DNA of 64,000 nt, taken from NCBI RefSeq assembly GCF_902499075.1, contig NZ_CABVPP010000028.1:1-64000 (forward strand). Reading direction: 5' to 3'. The position numbers and the translations under genes were made by a program. Positions 17,072-28,642 of this stretch are shown in pieces; position 1 is the first letter of the stretch, and each line of letters opens with the position of its first letter. The notes under the pieces were generated by a model. That model was not told the origin of the DNA, searched no databases, and was given only the letters and a program-made list of their open reading frames with translations. The DNA is from Burkholderia pseudomultivorans (GTDB lineage: Bacteria; Pseudomonadota; Gammaproteobacteria; Burkholderiales; Burkholderiaceae).

Positions 17072-18316
17072 TCAGGCCAGCGCTTTGCTCGTGTCTGCCA
17101 GGGCTTCCGTATCCACCGCCCGGCCCTGGTTCATCCACTTGCGCGCGAGCTTCAGCTCGCGCGCGTTGTTGATGGCGATCACACCTCTCACATGCGCATC
17201 GCCAACGAAAAACAGCGTCGCGCGTCGCGCGGCGAGATCGCCGCGCACGACGAGCCGCGCATCGGCCGGCAGATCGCCGAGGATCTGCAGGTTCACGTCG
17301 TACTGATCGGACCAGAACCACGGAATCTCCGCATACGGCGCGCGCACGCCGAGCACCGCCCTGGCGGCCGCGATCGCCTGGTTCTGCGCGTTCGCCCACG
17401 ATTCGAGCCGCACGCGCCGCTTCAGCCAGCCGTTGTGATGGTTCGCGACGTCGCCGCACGCGAAGATCGCCGGGTCGCTCGTCGCACCGAATTCGTCGAC
17501 GACGATGCCGTCGTCGACGGCCAGCCCCGCATCGCTCGCGAGCGACGCGTTCAGCGCGAGACCGATCCCCGCCACCGCGAAATCGGCGTCGATCGTCGTG
17601 CCGTCGGCGAGCGTCGCGCGCACCTTCGACGCGTCGTCCGGCTGCGCATCGAGCGACGCAAGCGCCGCGCCGAGCCGCACGTCGACGCCGTTCGCGCGAT
17701 GCAGGTCGAGCAGGAAATCCGACACGATCTGCGGCACCGACCGCCCGCACAGCCGCGGCGCGCCTTCGACGACCACCGCCTCGACGCCGAGCTTGCGCGC
17801 GGTCGCCGCGACTTCGAGCCCGATCCAGCCGCCGCCGATCACGAGCACGCGCCGGCTGGCGCGCAGCTTCTCGCCGAGCGCGGCCGCCTCGTCGAGCGTG
17901 CGCAGGTAATGCAGGTTCGGCGTGTTGACGATCGCATCGGGCAAGCGGCGCGACGTGCCGCCGGTCGCGATCACGAGCCGGTCGTATTCGATCTCGCGGC
18001 CGCTCGCGGTCTTCACCACGCGGCGCGCGCGATCGATCGACGCTGCGCGTTCCGGCTGCCATGCCTCGACGTTCAGCGCATCGAATTCGTCGGGACGCAC
18101 CACGCGCACGGTCTCGATGTCGGCGTCGCCGGCCAGCACGGCCTTCGACAGCGGCGGACGCTCGTACGGCAGATGCGGCTCGTCGGCGATCATCACGAGG
18201 CGGCCCGCGTAGCCTTCCGCGCGCAGCGTCTTCAGCACCCAGCCGGCGGCCTGCCCGCCGCCGATCACGACGACCGTGCCCGGTACGGCCGGTTCCTGCG
18301 GGTTCGCGTCACTCAT
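17072..18316 (-). CDS. FAD-dependent ferredoxin reductase of a Rieske oxygenase system
   Basis: The 414-residue product belongs to the BphA4/AndAa-type reductases that pass electrons from NAD(P)H through FAD to a ferredoxin. The FAD fold opens with VVVIGGGQAAGWVLKTL, the NAD(P)H fold with VLVIGGGWIGLEVAATARKL, and AIFACGDVANH is the second FAD motif. The ATG overlaps the stop of the upstream VOC dioxygenase gene (ATGA). It is separated by about 9 kb from the oxygenase and ferredoxin genes but lies in the same gene string, which supplies the third component of the system. Confidence 0.9.
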   Translation of the reverse strand: MSDANPQEPAVPGTVVVIGGGQAAGWVLKTLRAEGYAGRLVMIADEPHLPYERPPLSKAVLAGDADIETVRVVRPDEFDALNVEAWQPERAASIDRARRVVKTASGREIEYDRLVIATGGTSRRLPDAIVNTPNLHYLRTLDEAAALGEKLRASRRVLVIGGGWIGLEVAATARKLGVEAVVVEGAPRLCGRSVPQIVSDFLLDLHRANGVDVRLGAALASLDAQPDDASKVRATLADGTTIDADFAVAGIGLALNASLASDAGLAVDDGIVVDEFGATSDPAIFACGDVANHHNGWLKRRVRLESWANAQNQAIAAARAVLGVRAPYAEIPWFWSDQYDVNLQILGDLPADARLVVRGDLAARRATLFFVGDAHVRGVIAINNARELKLARKWMNQGRAVDTEALADTSKALA

Positions 18317-19275
18317 GATTTGCGCTCCGTCATGAACTTGCCTTCCGGCGCCTTCGCTTGCTTCTGCCGGCGCGTGTTGCCGTCGAGGCCGCCGTCTACC
18401 GCCCATTCGGCGAACACGGTCGGGCCCGGCTCGAATTCGCGCGGCTGCCAGTCGGGCGTCAGCACGTCTTCGTCCGCGTAGTACTCGATCAGGCCGCCGG
18501 CCGGATTCTGGAAGTACCAGAAGTACGCGGACGACACCGGATGACGGCCCGGGCCGAGCTGCGTTTCCCAGCCGCAGCGGTCGATATGCAGGCCGCCGCC
18601 GAATACCTCGTGGATATCGCGCACGGTGAACGCGACGTGGTTCAGGCCGCGCTTGCCGTTCGGCAGCGCGAGCAGGAACAGGTCGTGATGGCCGCCGTGC
18701 GGCGCGCAGCGCATGAACGCGCCGCGGCCCGGGTAACGATCCGACGTCTCGAAGCCGAGCAGGTCGTGATAGAAGCGTTCCTGCGCGTCGAGGCAATTCG
18801 TGAAGAACACCACGTGGCCGACCTCGACCGGTTCCGCGCGCGGATAGATCGGGCTCGGCTGGTCGACGCGCAGCGTGCGACCCCACACGTTCGACGGCGA
18901 GCCGGTGATGTCGAGCGCGCGCTTGCGCGTGACTTCGATGCGGATCGCCATTCCGTTCGGATCGATGCAGCCGAGCGCGTCGTCGTGTGCGTAATAGCCG
19001 GGCTGGCCGGCGAGCTTGTCGCGCAGCGCGTCGAGCTCCTGCTGCGTGGCGACGCCCCACGTCACTTCGCGCAGCGTCGGGCCCGCTTCGAACGCGGGCG
19101 GCAGCGCCGGATCGTCGGCCTTGACGACCAGCACGGTGCAGCCGTTCATCGTCTCGAAGCGCGCGCGCGTGTCGTCGTGCGCGACTTCCTTCAAGCCCCA
19201 GTCGGCGAAAAAGCGCCGGCACGTGTCAAGATCGTCGACGCCGTACGTGATCTGCTCGATACCCAAAATGCTCAT
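18313..19275 (-). CDS. two-domain VOC extradiol-type ring-cleavage dioxygenase
   Basis: The 320-residue product has two vicinal-oxygen-chelate domains like type I extradiol dioxygenases. The expected 2-His-1-Glu iron ligands are all present in the second domain: His154 (VEVGHVVFF), His213 (LNHVAFTV) and Glu264 (LIEYYADED). It would open the ring of a catechol-like intermediate made by the Rieske oxygenase. It lies between the aldehyde dehydrogenase gene (18-base gap) and the reductase gene (4-base overlap). The exact substrate is unknown. Confidence 0.87.
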   Translation of the reverse strand: MSILGIEQITYGVDDLDTCRRFFADWGLKEVAHDDTRARFETMNGCTVLVVKADDPALPPAFEAGPTLREVTWGVATQQELDALRDKLAGQPGYYAHDDALGCIDPNGMAIRIEVTRKRALDITGSPSNVWGRTLRVDQPSPIYPRAEPVEVGHVVFFTNCLDAQERFYHDLLGFETSDRYPGRGAFMRCAPHGGHHDLFLLALPNGKRGLNHVAFTVRDIHEVFGGGLHIDRCGWETQLGPGRHPVSSAYFWYFQNPAGGLIEYYADEDVLTPDWQPREFEPGPTVFAEWAVDGGLDGNTRRQKQAKAPEGKFMTERKS

Positions 19276-19293
19276 TGCGTGATTCCCCTTCGC

Positions 19294-20784
19294 TCAGTTC
19301 GCCCACGGCAGCGGCGCGTCGTTCAAGCCCCAGTAGAGGCTCTTCTGCTGCATGTATTCGCGGATGCCGAGACGGCCCTTCTCGCGGCCCATCCCGCTCT
19401 CCTTCCAGCCCGAGAACGGCGTGGAGATCGAGAACAGCTTGTAGGTGTTGATCCACACGGTGCCGGTTTCGAGCGCGCGCGCGGTGCGCCATGCGCGCTT
19501 GTAGTCGCGCGTCCAGATGCCGGCGGCCAGGCCGAACACGCTGTCGTTCGCCTGCGCGATCAGCGACGCTTCGTCGTCGAACGGCATCGCGACCAGCACC
19601 GGCCCGAAGATCTCTTCCTGGCAGATGCGCGCGCTGTTCGGCAAGCCTTCGAGTATCGTCGGCTGGTAGAAGAAGCCGTGCTCGCGCCCGTCGCCCGACG
19701 GCCGCTCGCCGCCGCACAGCAGCCGGCCGCCTTCCTCGAGGCCGAGCGCCACGTAGCGCTCCACCGATTCGCGATGCTTCGCGGTGATCAGCGGCCCCAT
19801 CTGCGTGTCGGGCCGCGACGGGTCGCCCACGCGCAGCCGGCGCGCACCTTCGACGAGACGCTGCATGAACGCGTCGTAGATCGAGCGCTGCACGAACAAC
19901 CGCGAACCCGCGATGCAGGCCTCGCCCGACGAGCTGAAGATGCCGTACAGCACGCCGTTGACCGCGTGGTCGAGATCGGCGTCGTCGAACACGATCGTCG
20001 GCGACTTGCCGCCGAGTTCGAGCGACACCGGCATCAGCTTCTCCGCCGCGATGCGCGCGATGCCGCGGCCTACTTCGGTGCCGCCCGTAAACGACACCTT
20101 CTTCACGCGCGGATGGCGCACCAGCACGTCGCCGATCACCGAGCCCTTGCCCGGCAGCACGCTGAGCACGCCCTTCGGCACGCCGGCTTCCTCGCAGATG
20201 CGCGCGAGCGCGAGCGACGCGAGCGGCGTGACTTCGGCCGGCTTCAGCACCACCGCGTTGCCGCCCGCGAGCGCCGGCGCAAGCTTCTGCGCGTCGGACG
20301 CGATCGGCGAATTCCACGGCGTGATCGCGGCGATCACGCCGATCGGCTCGTACACGCTCATCGTCAGATAGTCGCCGCGCGACGGCGTCAGGTCTTCGTC
20401 GAGCGTTTCGAGGCACGCCGCGTAATAGCGGAACGTGTTCGCCGCGCTCGCCACCAGCACGCGCGTCTCGCCGATCGGCTTGCCGTTGTCGCGGCGCTGC
20501 AGGTTCGCGAGCGCCTCGTGGCGCTGCATGATCAGATCGGCGATGCGGTACAGCACCAGCGCGCGCTGATGCGGCTTCAGCCCAGCCCAGTCGGCGCGGC
20601 GCCACGCGGCATCGGCCGCCTCGACGGCTTCGGCCGCGTCCTGCGCGTCGGCCGTCGACACTTCCATGTTCAGCGACTGGTCGGCCGGATAAACGCTCGC
20701 GTAAGGCGCGCCACGGCCGCGCCGCCACTCGCCGCCGATCAGGATGTCGCCGTTGGGCACGAGGCTCGTATCGAATGGAGTCAT
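19294..20784 (-). CDS. NAD(P)-dependent aldehyde dehydrogenase
   Basis: This 496-residue enzyme oxidises an aldehyde to the carboxylic acid. Catalytic Asn157 (ITPWNSP), Glu256 (LELGGKSP) and Cys290 (GEACIAGSRL) are all present, and length is typical. In the operon it lies downstream of the ThDP enzyme, whose decarboxylase-type reaction could supply its aldehyde. A 78-base gap separates it from the aspartate-dehydrogenase-like gene, the longest gap within the operon, so a minor internal promoter is possible. Confidence 0.93.
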   Translation of the reverse strand: MTPFDTSLVPNGDILIGGEWRRGRGAPYASVYPADQSLNMEVSTADAQDAAEAVEAADAAWRRADWAGLKPHQRALVLYRIADLIMQRHEALANLQRRDNGKPIGETRVLVASAANTFRYYAACLETLDEDLTPSRGDYLTMSVYEPIGVIAAITPWNSPIASDAQKLAPALAGGNAVVLKPAEVTPLASLALARICEEAGVPKGVLSVLPGKGSVIGDVLVRHPRVKKVSFTGGTEVGRGIARIAAEKLMPVSLELGGKSPTIVFDDADLDHAVNGVLYGIFSSSGEACIAGSRLFVQRSIYDAFMQRLVEGARRLRVGDPSRPDTQMGPLITAKHRESVERYVALGLEEGGRLLCGGERPSGDGREHGFFYQPTILEGLPNSARICQEEIFGPVLVAMPFDDEASLIAQANDSVFGLAAGIWTRDYKRAWRTARALETGTVWINTYKLFSISTPFSGWKESGMGREKGRLGIREYMQQKSLYWGLNDAPLPWAN

Positions 20785-20862
20785 TTCACAAGTCCCACAA
20801 GTCTGTCTGTGCGCACCCGCCGTCGCCGTGGCGAGGACGGAGCGCGCGGTTCGATCGCCCGG

Positions 20863-23342
<2,480 letters not shown>

Positions 23343-23350
<8 letters not shown>

Positions 23351-24140
23351 GGCGTGCAAAGCCTCCAGAAACGTCGATATGGCTGCCCGTCGTATAGGAC
23401 GACAGATGCGTTGCGAGATAAAAGAGCGCCCAGGCGGCCTCGTCGGGCCGGCCGAAGCGGTTCAGCGGTATGTTCTTGTTGCGCGCGAGCGCGCCCGTCC
23501 AGTCCTCCCAGCTTTCGCCGGGCTGCGCCTGCGCCTCGTAGCGACGGCGCCACTGCCCCGACTCGACGATGCCGATCAGGATCGAGTTCACGCGGATGCG
23601 CTGCGGCGCGAGTTCGTTCGCGAGCGACTTCACGAGGCTCAGCACGCCGGCGCGCGCCGACGATGTCGCGACCATGTGCGGTTCCGGCTGCAGCGCGAGC
23701 AGCGAGTTCACGCAGGTGATCGTCGGCGCGGCCGCGTCGCGCAGCATCGGCAGGAACGCGCGCGTCGGCCGGATGATGCTGAAGTACTTCAGCTCCAGCT
23801 CGTCGCGCCATGCGTCGTCGGTCGTGTCGGCGAAGGTCGACACGCGGCCCTGGCCGGCGTTGTTGACCAGCATGTCGGTGCGGCCGAAGCGCGCCGACAC
23901 GGCCTGCGCGAACGCGGCGACATCGGCTTCGTCGAGCACGTTGCAGCGCACCGCGAGCAGCGGCGCGCCCGGATATTTCTCGCCGAGCATCGCCTCGGCG
24001 CGTGCGAGACGTTCGCCGTCGCGGCCGCAGATCGCGACCGACGCGCCCGCCTGCAGAAAGCGTTCGGCGGTCGCGAGGCCGATCCCGGACGAGCCGCCCG
24101 TCACCACCGCCACCTGCCCGCTCAGATCGATCTGGATCAT
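23343..24140 (-). CDS. SDR-family protein lacking the Tyr-Lys catalytic pair
   Basis: The 265-residue product has the classical short-chain dehydrogenase fold: VAVVTGGSSGIGLATAERFL for cofactor binding, LVNNAGQG, and the Ser (Ser146) in CVNSLLAL. At the catalytic YxxxK position, 13 residues later, the sequence is ATSSARAGV, so Tyr is Thr159 and Lys is Arg163. It should bind NAD(P) but cannot use the usual proton relay. A divergent SDR subgroup with such SSARAG motifs exists, possibly with a different reaction. It overlaps both neighbouring genes in the operon. Confidence 0.85.
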
Positions 24141-24991
24141 CGGAGTCCTAAAGCCTTGAGAAACGTGTGCTCGTCATCCGAGCGATAATTGAGCCTTCGC
24201 GACAGTTCCGCCGCCGCGCGCTGCACCTTGTCGATCAATCCGTCCGCGATCAGCGCGTCGTCGATCTCCGGACGCGGCACCGTCACCGTGATGCACGCGA
24301 CGATCTTCTGCGTGTCGTTGCGCACCGGCGCCGTGACGACCGAGATGCCGCGCTCGAACGACGAATTGCTGACGCCGTAGCCGCGCAGCGCATCCTCGCG
24401 GATCACTTCGTACAGCGCGTCGACCGTTTCGGGCGTCGCGCTCGTCATCCGCGGCAGCATGCCTTCCGGATACAGCGCGCGCAGTTCCTTCAGCGACAGG
24501 TCGCCCATCAGCACGTGCCCGTGCGTCGTCGCATGCGCGGGCAGCCGCGTGCCGACGTTCACGCGAATCGAGCTGAACACCGCCGCCTGGCTCTGCGCCT
24601 TTGCGACGAACACCACGTCGCGGCCGTCGCGGATCACGATATGCGTCGTGAAGCCGGTCGCGTCGCGCAGGCTTTCGAGCACCGGCAGGCCGAGATCGGT
24701 CAGCTCCAGCGAGCTCAGGTATTCGAAGCCGAGCCGCAGCACCGCGATGCCGAGCTTGTAGTTGCGATCCTTGTCCGCGCGTTCGAGAAAGCCGAGCGAT
24801 TCCAGCGTCTGCAACAGACGGAACACCGTCGTGCGCGGAATGCCGAGCCGCCTCGACAGTTCCGGCGCGCCGAGCACCGGCTCGCGCGGCGAGAATTCGG
24901 CGAGGATCCGCAAGCCGCGCTCGAGGCCCGGCACCACGTAGTTGGCTTCGCTCTTCGCGCCTTCCGCTTCCTTTTGCAGCGGTTCGCTCAT
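24137..24991 (-). CDS. IclR-family transcriptional regulator (in the Rieske operon)
   Basis: The 284-residue protein has an N-terminal winged helix (ELSRRLGIPRTTVFRLLQTL as recognition region) and a C-terminal IclR effector domain with GTRLPAHATTHGHVLMGDLS. It is coded inside the catabolic operon, overlapping the SDR and hydrolase genes by ATGA junctions, so it is probably autoregulated. Two GTTCC-N6-GGAAC palindromes at the ferredoxin and porin promoters are likely operators. It is strongly similar to a second IclR gene at 30.7-31.6 kb. Confidence 0.9.
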   Translation of the reverse strand: MSEPLQKEAEGAKSEANYVVPGLERGLRILAEFSPREPVLGAPELSRRLGIPRTTVFRLLQTLESLGFLERADKDRNYKLGIAVLRLGFEYLSSLELTDLGLPVLESLRDATGFTTHIVIRDGRDVVFVAKAQSQAAVFSSIRVNVGTRLPAHATTHGHVLMGDLSLKELRALYPEGMLPRMTSATPETVDALYEVIREDALRGYGVSNSSFERGISVVTAPVRNDTQKIVACITVTVPRPEIDDALIADGLIDKVQRAAAELSRRLNYRSDDEHTFLKALGLR

Positions 24992-25875
24992 GCCAGCCCC
25001 CACTGCCGGTAGCACTGACGACAGAACGCGTCGATCAGCGCCGAATAGACGGCCGGCGCTTCCACATAGCCGGCGTGGCCGGCCTGCGGAATCACCTGCA
25101 GGCCGACCCGCGCGGCCGCGGCGATCCGCTCGCACGCGGCGGGCGGCGTGATCGCGTCGTTCGCGCCGACGGCCACCGCCGTGCGGCCGCGAAAGCCGGC
25201 GAGATCGGTCGCGAGATCCGCGTTCGCGAGCAGGTGCGTGGCCTGCGCATAGCCGGCCGGCACGATGCGCGCCATGTTCCAGCGCACCCATGCACGTGCA
25301 TCCTCGCTCGCGAAGCCCGACAGCATGTTGCCGCTGCGCTGCGCTGCAAGCCCTTCCGGGCCGAGCTCCGCGAGCATCGCGAGGCGCGCGTCGCGGCGCG
25401 ATTCGCGCGTTTCGGCGGGCGCGCTGCCGTAACCGCCCGCGGGCGAGATCAGCAGCAGGCCCGCGATCCGCGCGGGCATCGCGCGGGCCAGGCCGCCCGC
25501 GACGATCGCGCCGAGTGAATGCCCGACCAGCACGCAGCGTTCGATGCCGAGTGCGTCGAGCCACGCGTTCAGCGACGCCGCGTAGTCGGCGGCGGCCGGC
25601 GACGCGCCGTTCACGGGCGTCGATACGCCGTAGCCGGGCGCATCCCACGCGAGCACGCGGCGCGACGCGCCGAGCGCATCGAGCTGGCACACCCACGACG
25701 CGGCGCCCGAGCCGATCCCGTGCAGCAGCACGACCGGCAGCGTGCGGCCGGCCTGTTGCGCGCCGGCCTCGCGGTATCCGATCGTGCCCGCCGCGCCGGC
25801 CGCGCAGCGCTGCTCGGGAAACTGCCCGAGCAGCGCTGCGAACCGGTCGCGTTCACGTTTTTCGACGACACTCAT
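24988..25875 (-). CDS. alpha/beta hydrolase, meta-cleavage-type
   Basis: The 295-residue product has the alpha/beta-hydrolase fold with nucleophile Ser120 (VLVGHSLGAIVAGG), Asp240 (VAVGANDAIT) and His267 (QAGHAGYVEAP), and an oxyanion segment LLHGIGSGAASW. This fits hydrolases that split the C-C bond of extradiol ring-cleavage products, which agrees with the extradiol dioxygenase in the same operon, but esterase activity is also possible. The stop overlaps the IclR start (ATGA). Confidence 0.87.
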   Translation of the reverse strand: MSVVEKRERDRFAALLGQFPEQRCAAGAAGTIGYREAGAQQAGRTLPVVLLHGIGSGAASWVCQLDALGASRRVLAWDAPGYGVSTPVNGASPAAADYAASLNAWLDALGIERCVLVGHSLGAIVAGGLARAMPARIAGLLLISPAGGYGSAPAETRESRRDARLAMLAELGPEGLAAQRSGNMLSGFASEDARAWVRWNMARIVPAGYAQATHLLANADLATDLAGFRGRTAVAVGANDAITPPAACERIAAAARVGLQVIPQAGHAGYVEAPAVYSALIDAFCRQCYRQWGLA

Positions 25876-25893
25876 CGCTTCGCTCGCTCCGTG

Positions 25894-26421
25894 TCAACGC
25901 TTGATCTTCGCGAGCGGCGAATCCGGCGGATAGGTCGGCGTGATCGGCTTCGGCGAGCCGAGCATCACGCACATCAGCGCATCTTCCTCGCCGATGTTGA
26001 TCTCCGTGCGGTACACGCCCGGCGGCACCGAAATCAGGTCGCGCTCGCCGAGGATCGCTTCCCACGTCTCGCCGTCGCGCTCGCAGATCACCTTCATCTT
26101 GCCGCGCAGCACGAAGAAGATTTCCTCGACGTCGATATGGATGTGGCTCGGGCCGATGTTGCCGGCCGGAATCACCATCGTCGAGAACGTGAAGTTGCCC
26201 GCCGGCACCGTGTTGACGTCCTTCGCGACGCCCGTACCGCCGGTGCCGACATAGCGCATCTGCGCGCGGCGGTACTTCGGGTCGTAGTCGGCCTGGAACT
26301 TCAGCGCGTCCCAGTCGTAGCGACGCGTCGCATAGCGCGCGACGCGCCCTTCCATCCAGTCGCCAAAGCTTGCGCCTTCCGGCTGGTCCCACGACTTGCG
26401 TTCGAGATCGGCGTCCGCCAT
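25894..26421 (-). CDS. cupin-domain protein
   Basis: The 175-residue product has one cupin beta-barrel. The first metal motif is GPSHIHIDVEEIFFVLRGKMKV (His93, His95, Glu99/100). The second motif, normally PPG-x2-H, reads PPGVYRTEIN, so the last His is missing and metal binding may be altered. Cupins in aromatic pathways act as dioxygenases, isomerases or ligand sensors. The start at 26421 follows GAAGGAGAGGACG; the frame has an earlier ATG 15 bases upstream that itself contributes to this ribosome site. Confidence 0.82.
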   Translation of the reverse strand: MADADLERKSWDQPEGASFGDWMEGRVARYATRRYDWDALKFQADYDPKYRRAQMRYVGTGGTGVAKDVNTVPAGNFTFSTMVIPAGNIGPSHIHIDVEEIFFVLRGKMKVICERDGETWEAILGERDLISVPPGVYRTEINIGEEDALMCVMLGSPKPITPTYPPDSPLAKIKR

Positions 26422-26449
26422 CGTCCTCTCCTTCATCAGAGTGAAAACA

Positions 26450-27220
26450 TCAATTCATTACGAAGCCGCCGTTCACCGGCAGCAGTTGACCCGTCACGAA
26501 ACGCGCGGCGTCGGACAGCAGGAACAGCACGGGGCCCGTCACGTCGCCGGGCACCTGCGCGCGCGTCAGCGCGCGGCCCTGCAGGTAGTAAGCGTGGCGA
26601 TCGGCCGGCACGTAGGCGGTCGCCTCGACCTCGGTCAGCCCCGGCGCGATCGCGTTGACCGTCACGCCGTGCGCGCCGAACTCGCGCGCCTGCGCATGCG
26701 TCATCGCGATCACCGCGCCCTTGCTCGCGACATACGCGAGCAGCTTCGGCGCGCCCCACAGCGCGGTGTCCGACGCGAGGTTCACGATCGCGCCGCGCCC
26801 CGACTGCGCGAGGTACGGCAGCGCGGCATTGCTGACGAGCCACAGGCCGCGCACGTTGACGTTCATCACCGCGTCCCAGGTCGGCACGTCGAGTTCCGTC
26901 GACAGCCTGCCGCCGGAGTTCGTGATCGCCGCGTTGTTGATCAGCCCGTCGATGCCGCCGAGCGCGGCCGCGCCCTGCTCGACGAAGGCCGCGACGCTGG
27001 CCGGGTCGGCAAGATCGAGCGCGACGAAATGCGCGGCATGGCCCGCCTGCGCGAGCTGCGCGGCGAGCGCGCGACCTTCGTCGGCCAGCACGTCGCCGAA
27101 CGCGACCTGCGCGCCCGCTTCGACGAGCGCCTTCACGAACGCCGCGCCCAGACCGCGCGCGCCGCCGGTGACGAGCACGCGGCGCCCCGCGAGCGACACG
27201 ACCGGTGCATGCTCAGCCAT
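26450..27220 (-). CDS. SDR-family oxidoreductase
   Basis: The 256-residue enzyme is a classical SDR with intact motifs: VLVTGGARGLGAAFVKALVE for cofactor, LINNAAITN, and the catalytic YVASK. In Rieske pathways this position often belongs to the cis-dihydrodiol dehydrogenase that turns the oxygenase product into a catechol, and gene order (directly after the oxygenase, 8-base overlap) supports that here. Proof of substrate is lacking. Confidence 0.88.
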   Translation of the reverse strand: MAEHAPVVSLAGRRVLVTGGARGLGAAFVKALVEAGAQVAFGDVLADEGRALAAQLAQAGHAAHFVALDLADPASVAAFVEQGAAALGGIDGLINNAAITNSGGRLSTELDVPTWDAVMNVNVRGLWLVSNAALPYLAQSGRGAIVNLASDTALWGAPKLLAYVASKGAVIAMTHAQAREFGAHGVTVNAIAPGLTEVEATAYVPADRHAYYLQGRALTRAQVPGDVTGPVLFLLSDAARFVTGQLLPVNGGFVMN

Positions 27221-28283
27221 TCGCCGGCTCCGATGCGGCCTGCGCCGCGCGATGCGCGTCGAGCGCAGACAGATGTTCCTGCGCGCGCTGGCGCAGCATC
27301 CGGCGCACGCGCGTGATGCCGACGTCGTGCTGGTACAGGTATTCGTGATCGCGCGCGTTCGGCGCGAGGCTTTCGAGGACGTAGCGGTCCTGTTCGAGCA
27401 CGTCCCAGTGCAGACCTTCGAGGCGGTTGCGATACATGAAGCGCCACACGTCGCGCTGCCAGCCGCTGACCTTGCGGGTGCGCCAGAAATAGACCTGGCA
27501 GTGGTCGCCGTCGACCGGCGTCGCGAAACCGATGATCCCGAAGCTGCCGCCCGGGCCGAATTTCTGCTTGTACGGAATCGCGAGGCGCATCCACAGGCAG
27601 CCCGTGTCGCCGAGCTCGACCCAGTCGAAGTTCACGTCGCGCTGGCCGATCTTCTCGAACATCAGGCCCGTTTCCGTCTTGCGCACGCGCATCTCGGCCT
27701 GCTTGTCGCCTTCGGCCATCGAGTGCGAGGTCGCGTGCAGGTACGCGCCGTGCATCGGGTCCATCACGTTGTCGATTGCGTACTGGTAATTGCACTTCCA
27801 GTTCGACACGCACAGGAAGTGCGCGTATTCGTCGGCGACCAGTTCTTCCGGCAGGTTCAGCGGCGCCGGCTCCGCATGCGCTTCGTCGCCGAACCACAGG
27901 AAGATCGCGCCGGCCTTCTCCTCGACCGGGTACGACTTCACGCACCGGGTGCCTTCGAGCGGGCAGTTCGCGACGGCCGGCACCTTGTTGACCGTGCCGC
28001 TGCCGTCGACTTCGATGCCGTGATACCAGCAGGCGAGATTGCCGCCGAGATTCCAGCCGAGCGACAGGCGCGCGCCGCGGTGCGGACAGCGATCCTCGAG
28101 CGCGTGAACCTTGCCGTCCTGGTCGCGCCACAGCACGATCTGCTCGGACAGGCGCGTGAGGCCCACCGGCGCGTTCGACACCTGCCAGCTCGGCGCGACG
28201 GGATACCAGAAGTTCTTGATGCCGCGGTCGAGATACGCGCGGACCGGGTCGTGTTGGGAAGCGTGTTGTGCGGGGGACGTCAT
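27213..28283 (-). CDS. Rieske aromatic ring-hydroxylating oxygenase, alpha subunit
   Basis: The 356-residue product is a terminal oxygenase. The Rieske 2Fe-2S ligands are Cys66/His68 (CPHRG) and Cys85/His88 (CWYHG). The mononuclear iron site follows in DNVMDPMHGAYLH: bridging Asp175, His178 and His183. No beta-subunit gene is present, so it is of the alpha-only type (VanA, dicamba or carbazole oxygenase-like). Electrons would come from the ferredoxin two genes upstream and the FAD reductase at 17 kb. The substrate is not known. Confidence 0.93.
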   Translation of the reverse strand: MTSPAQHASQHDPVRAYLDRGIKNFWYPVAPSWQVSNAPVGLTRLSEQIVLWRDQDGKVHALEDRCPHRGARLSLGWNLGGNLACWYHGIEVDGSGTVNKVPAVANCPLEGTRCVKSYPVEEKAGAIFLWFGDEAHAEPAPLNLPEELVADEYAHFLCVSNWKCNYQYAIDNVMDPMHGAYLHATSHSMAEGDKQAEMRVRKTETGLMFEKIGQRDVNFDWVELGDTGCLWMRLAIPYKQKFGPGGSFGIIGFATPVDGDHCQVYFWRTRKVSGWQRDVWRFMYRNRLEGLHWDVLEQDRYVLESLAPNARDHEYLYQHDVGITRVRRMLRQRAQEHLSALDAHRAAQAASEPANG

Positions 28284-28329
28284 CAGTGTGCTCCGGATGC
28301 GGTTGTCGTCGGGTCGGCGCTCGGCGCGG

Positions 28330-28641
28330 TCATTCCGCGAGCGAGGCCATTTCGGCGCGGAAGCGCTCGGCGGTCCACGGCGCGCCGTCCGGCGTGCGGA
28401 AGCCGATGCGGTTCAGGCCCGCGACGACATCGTCCAGCTCGGTCGCGCCGGACTCGAACACGCGTTCGAGCGCGTCGCCGAGGTCGTTCTCGTACTGCGT
28501 CGGCTCGGCCTTGCGGGTCTGCCAGACGCGGTTCTCGACCTGACCGGGGATCTCGATCTGCCCCTTGCCCGCGACGTTGTTCGGCTGCGGCGCCACCCAG
28601 GGCTTCAGGAACGGGTTGAAGTTGACGGTCGCTTCTTTCAT
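28330..28641 (-). CDS. recombinase-like helix-turn-helix domain small protein
   Basis: The 103-residue product belongs to small proteins named for a recombinase-like helix-turn-helix. The N-terminal half (MKEATVNFNPFLKPWVAPQP) is extended and Pro/Asn-rich, and the C-terminal half ELDDVVAGLNRIGFRTPDGA plus PWTAERFRAEM is the domain that in resolvase C-termini binds DNA. There is no catalytic recombinase domain. It sits between ferredoxin and oxygenase genes and starts at a TGACATG junction, so a role in the oxygenase system (assembly or accessory subunit) is at least as likely as DNA binding. The 46 bases after it separate it from the oxygenase gene. Confidence 0.75.
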   Translation of the reverse strand: MKEATVNFNPFLKPWVAPQPNNVAGKGQIEIPGQVENRVWQTRKAEPTQYENDLGDALERVFESGATELDDVVAGLNRIGFRTPDGAPWTAERFRAEMASLAE

Positions 28642-28642
28642 G

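Noticed and set aside
15440-18481. A 1,013-codon plus-strand frame across the MFS and reductase genes
   Set aside because: The product is almost all Arg, Ala, Asp and His and lies antisense to well-defined enzymes with intact active sites.
28330-28641. The recombinase-like HTH gene as evidence of a mobile element
   Set aside because: It has no catalytic domain, no terminal repeats surround it, and it is embedded in a tight catabolic operon.
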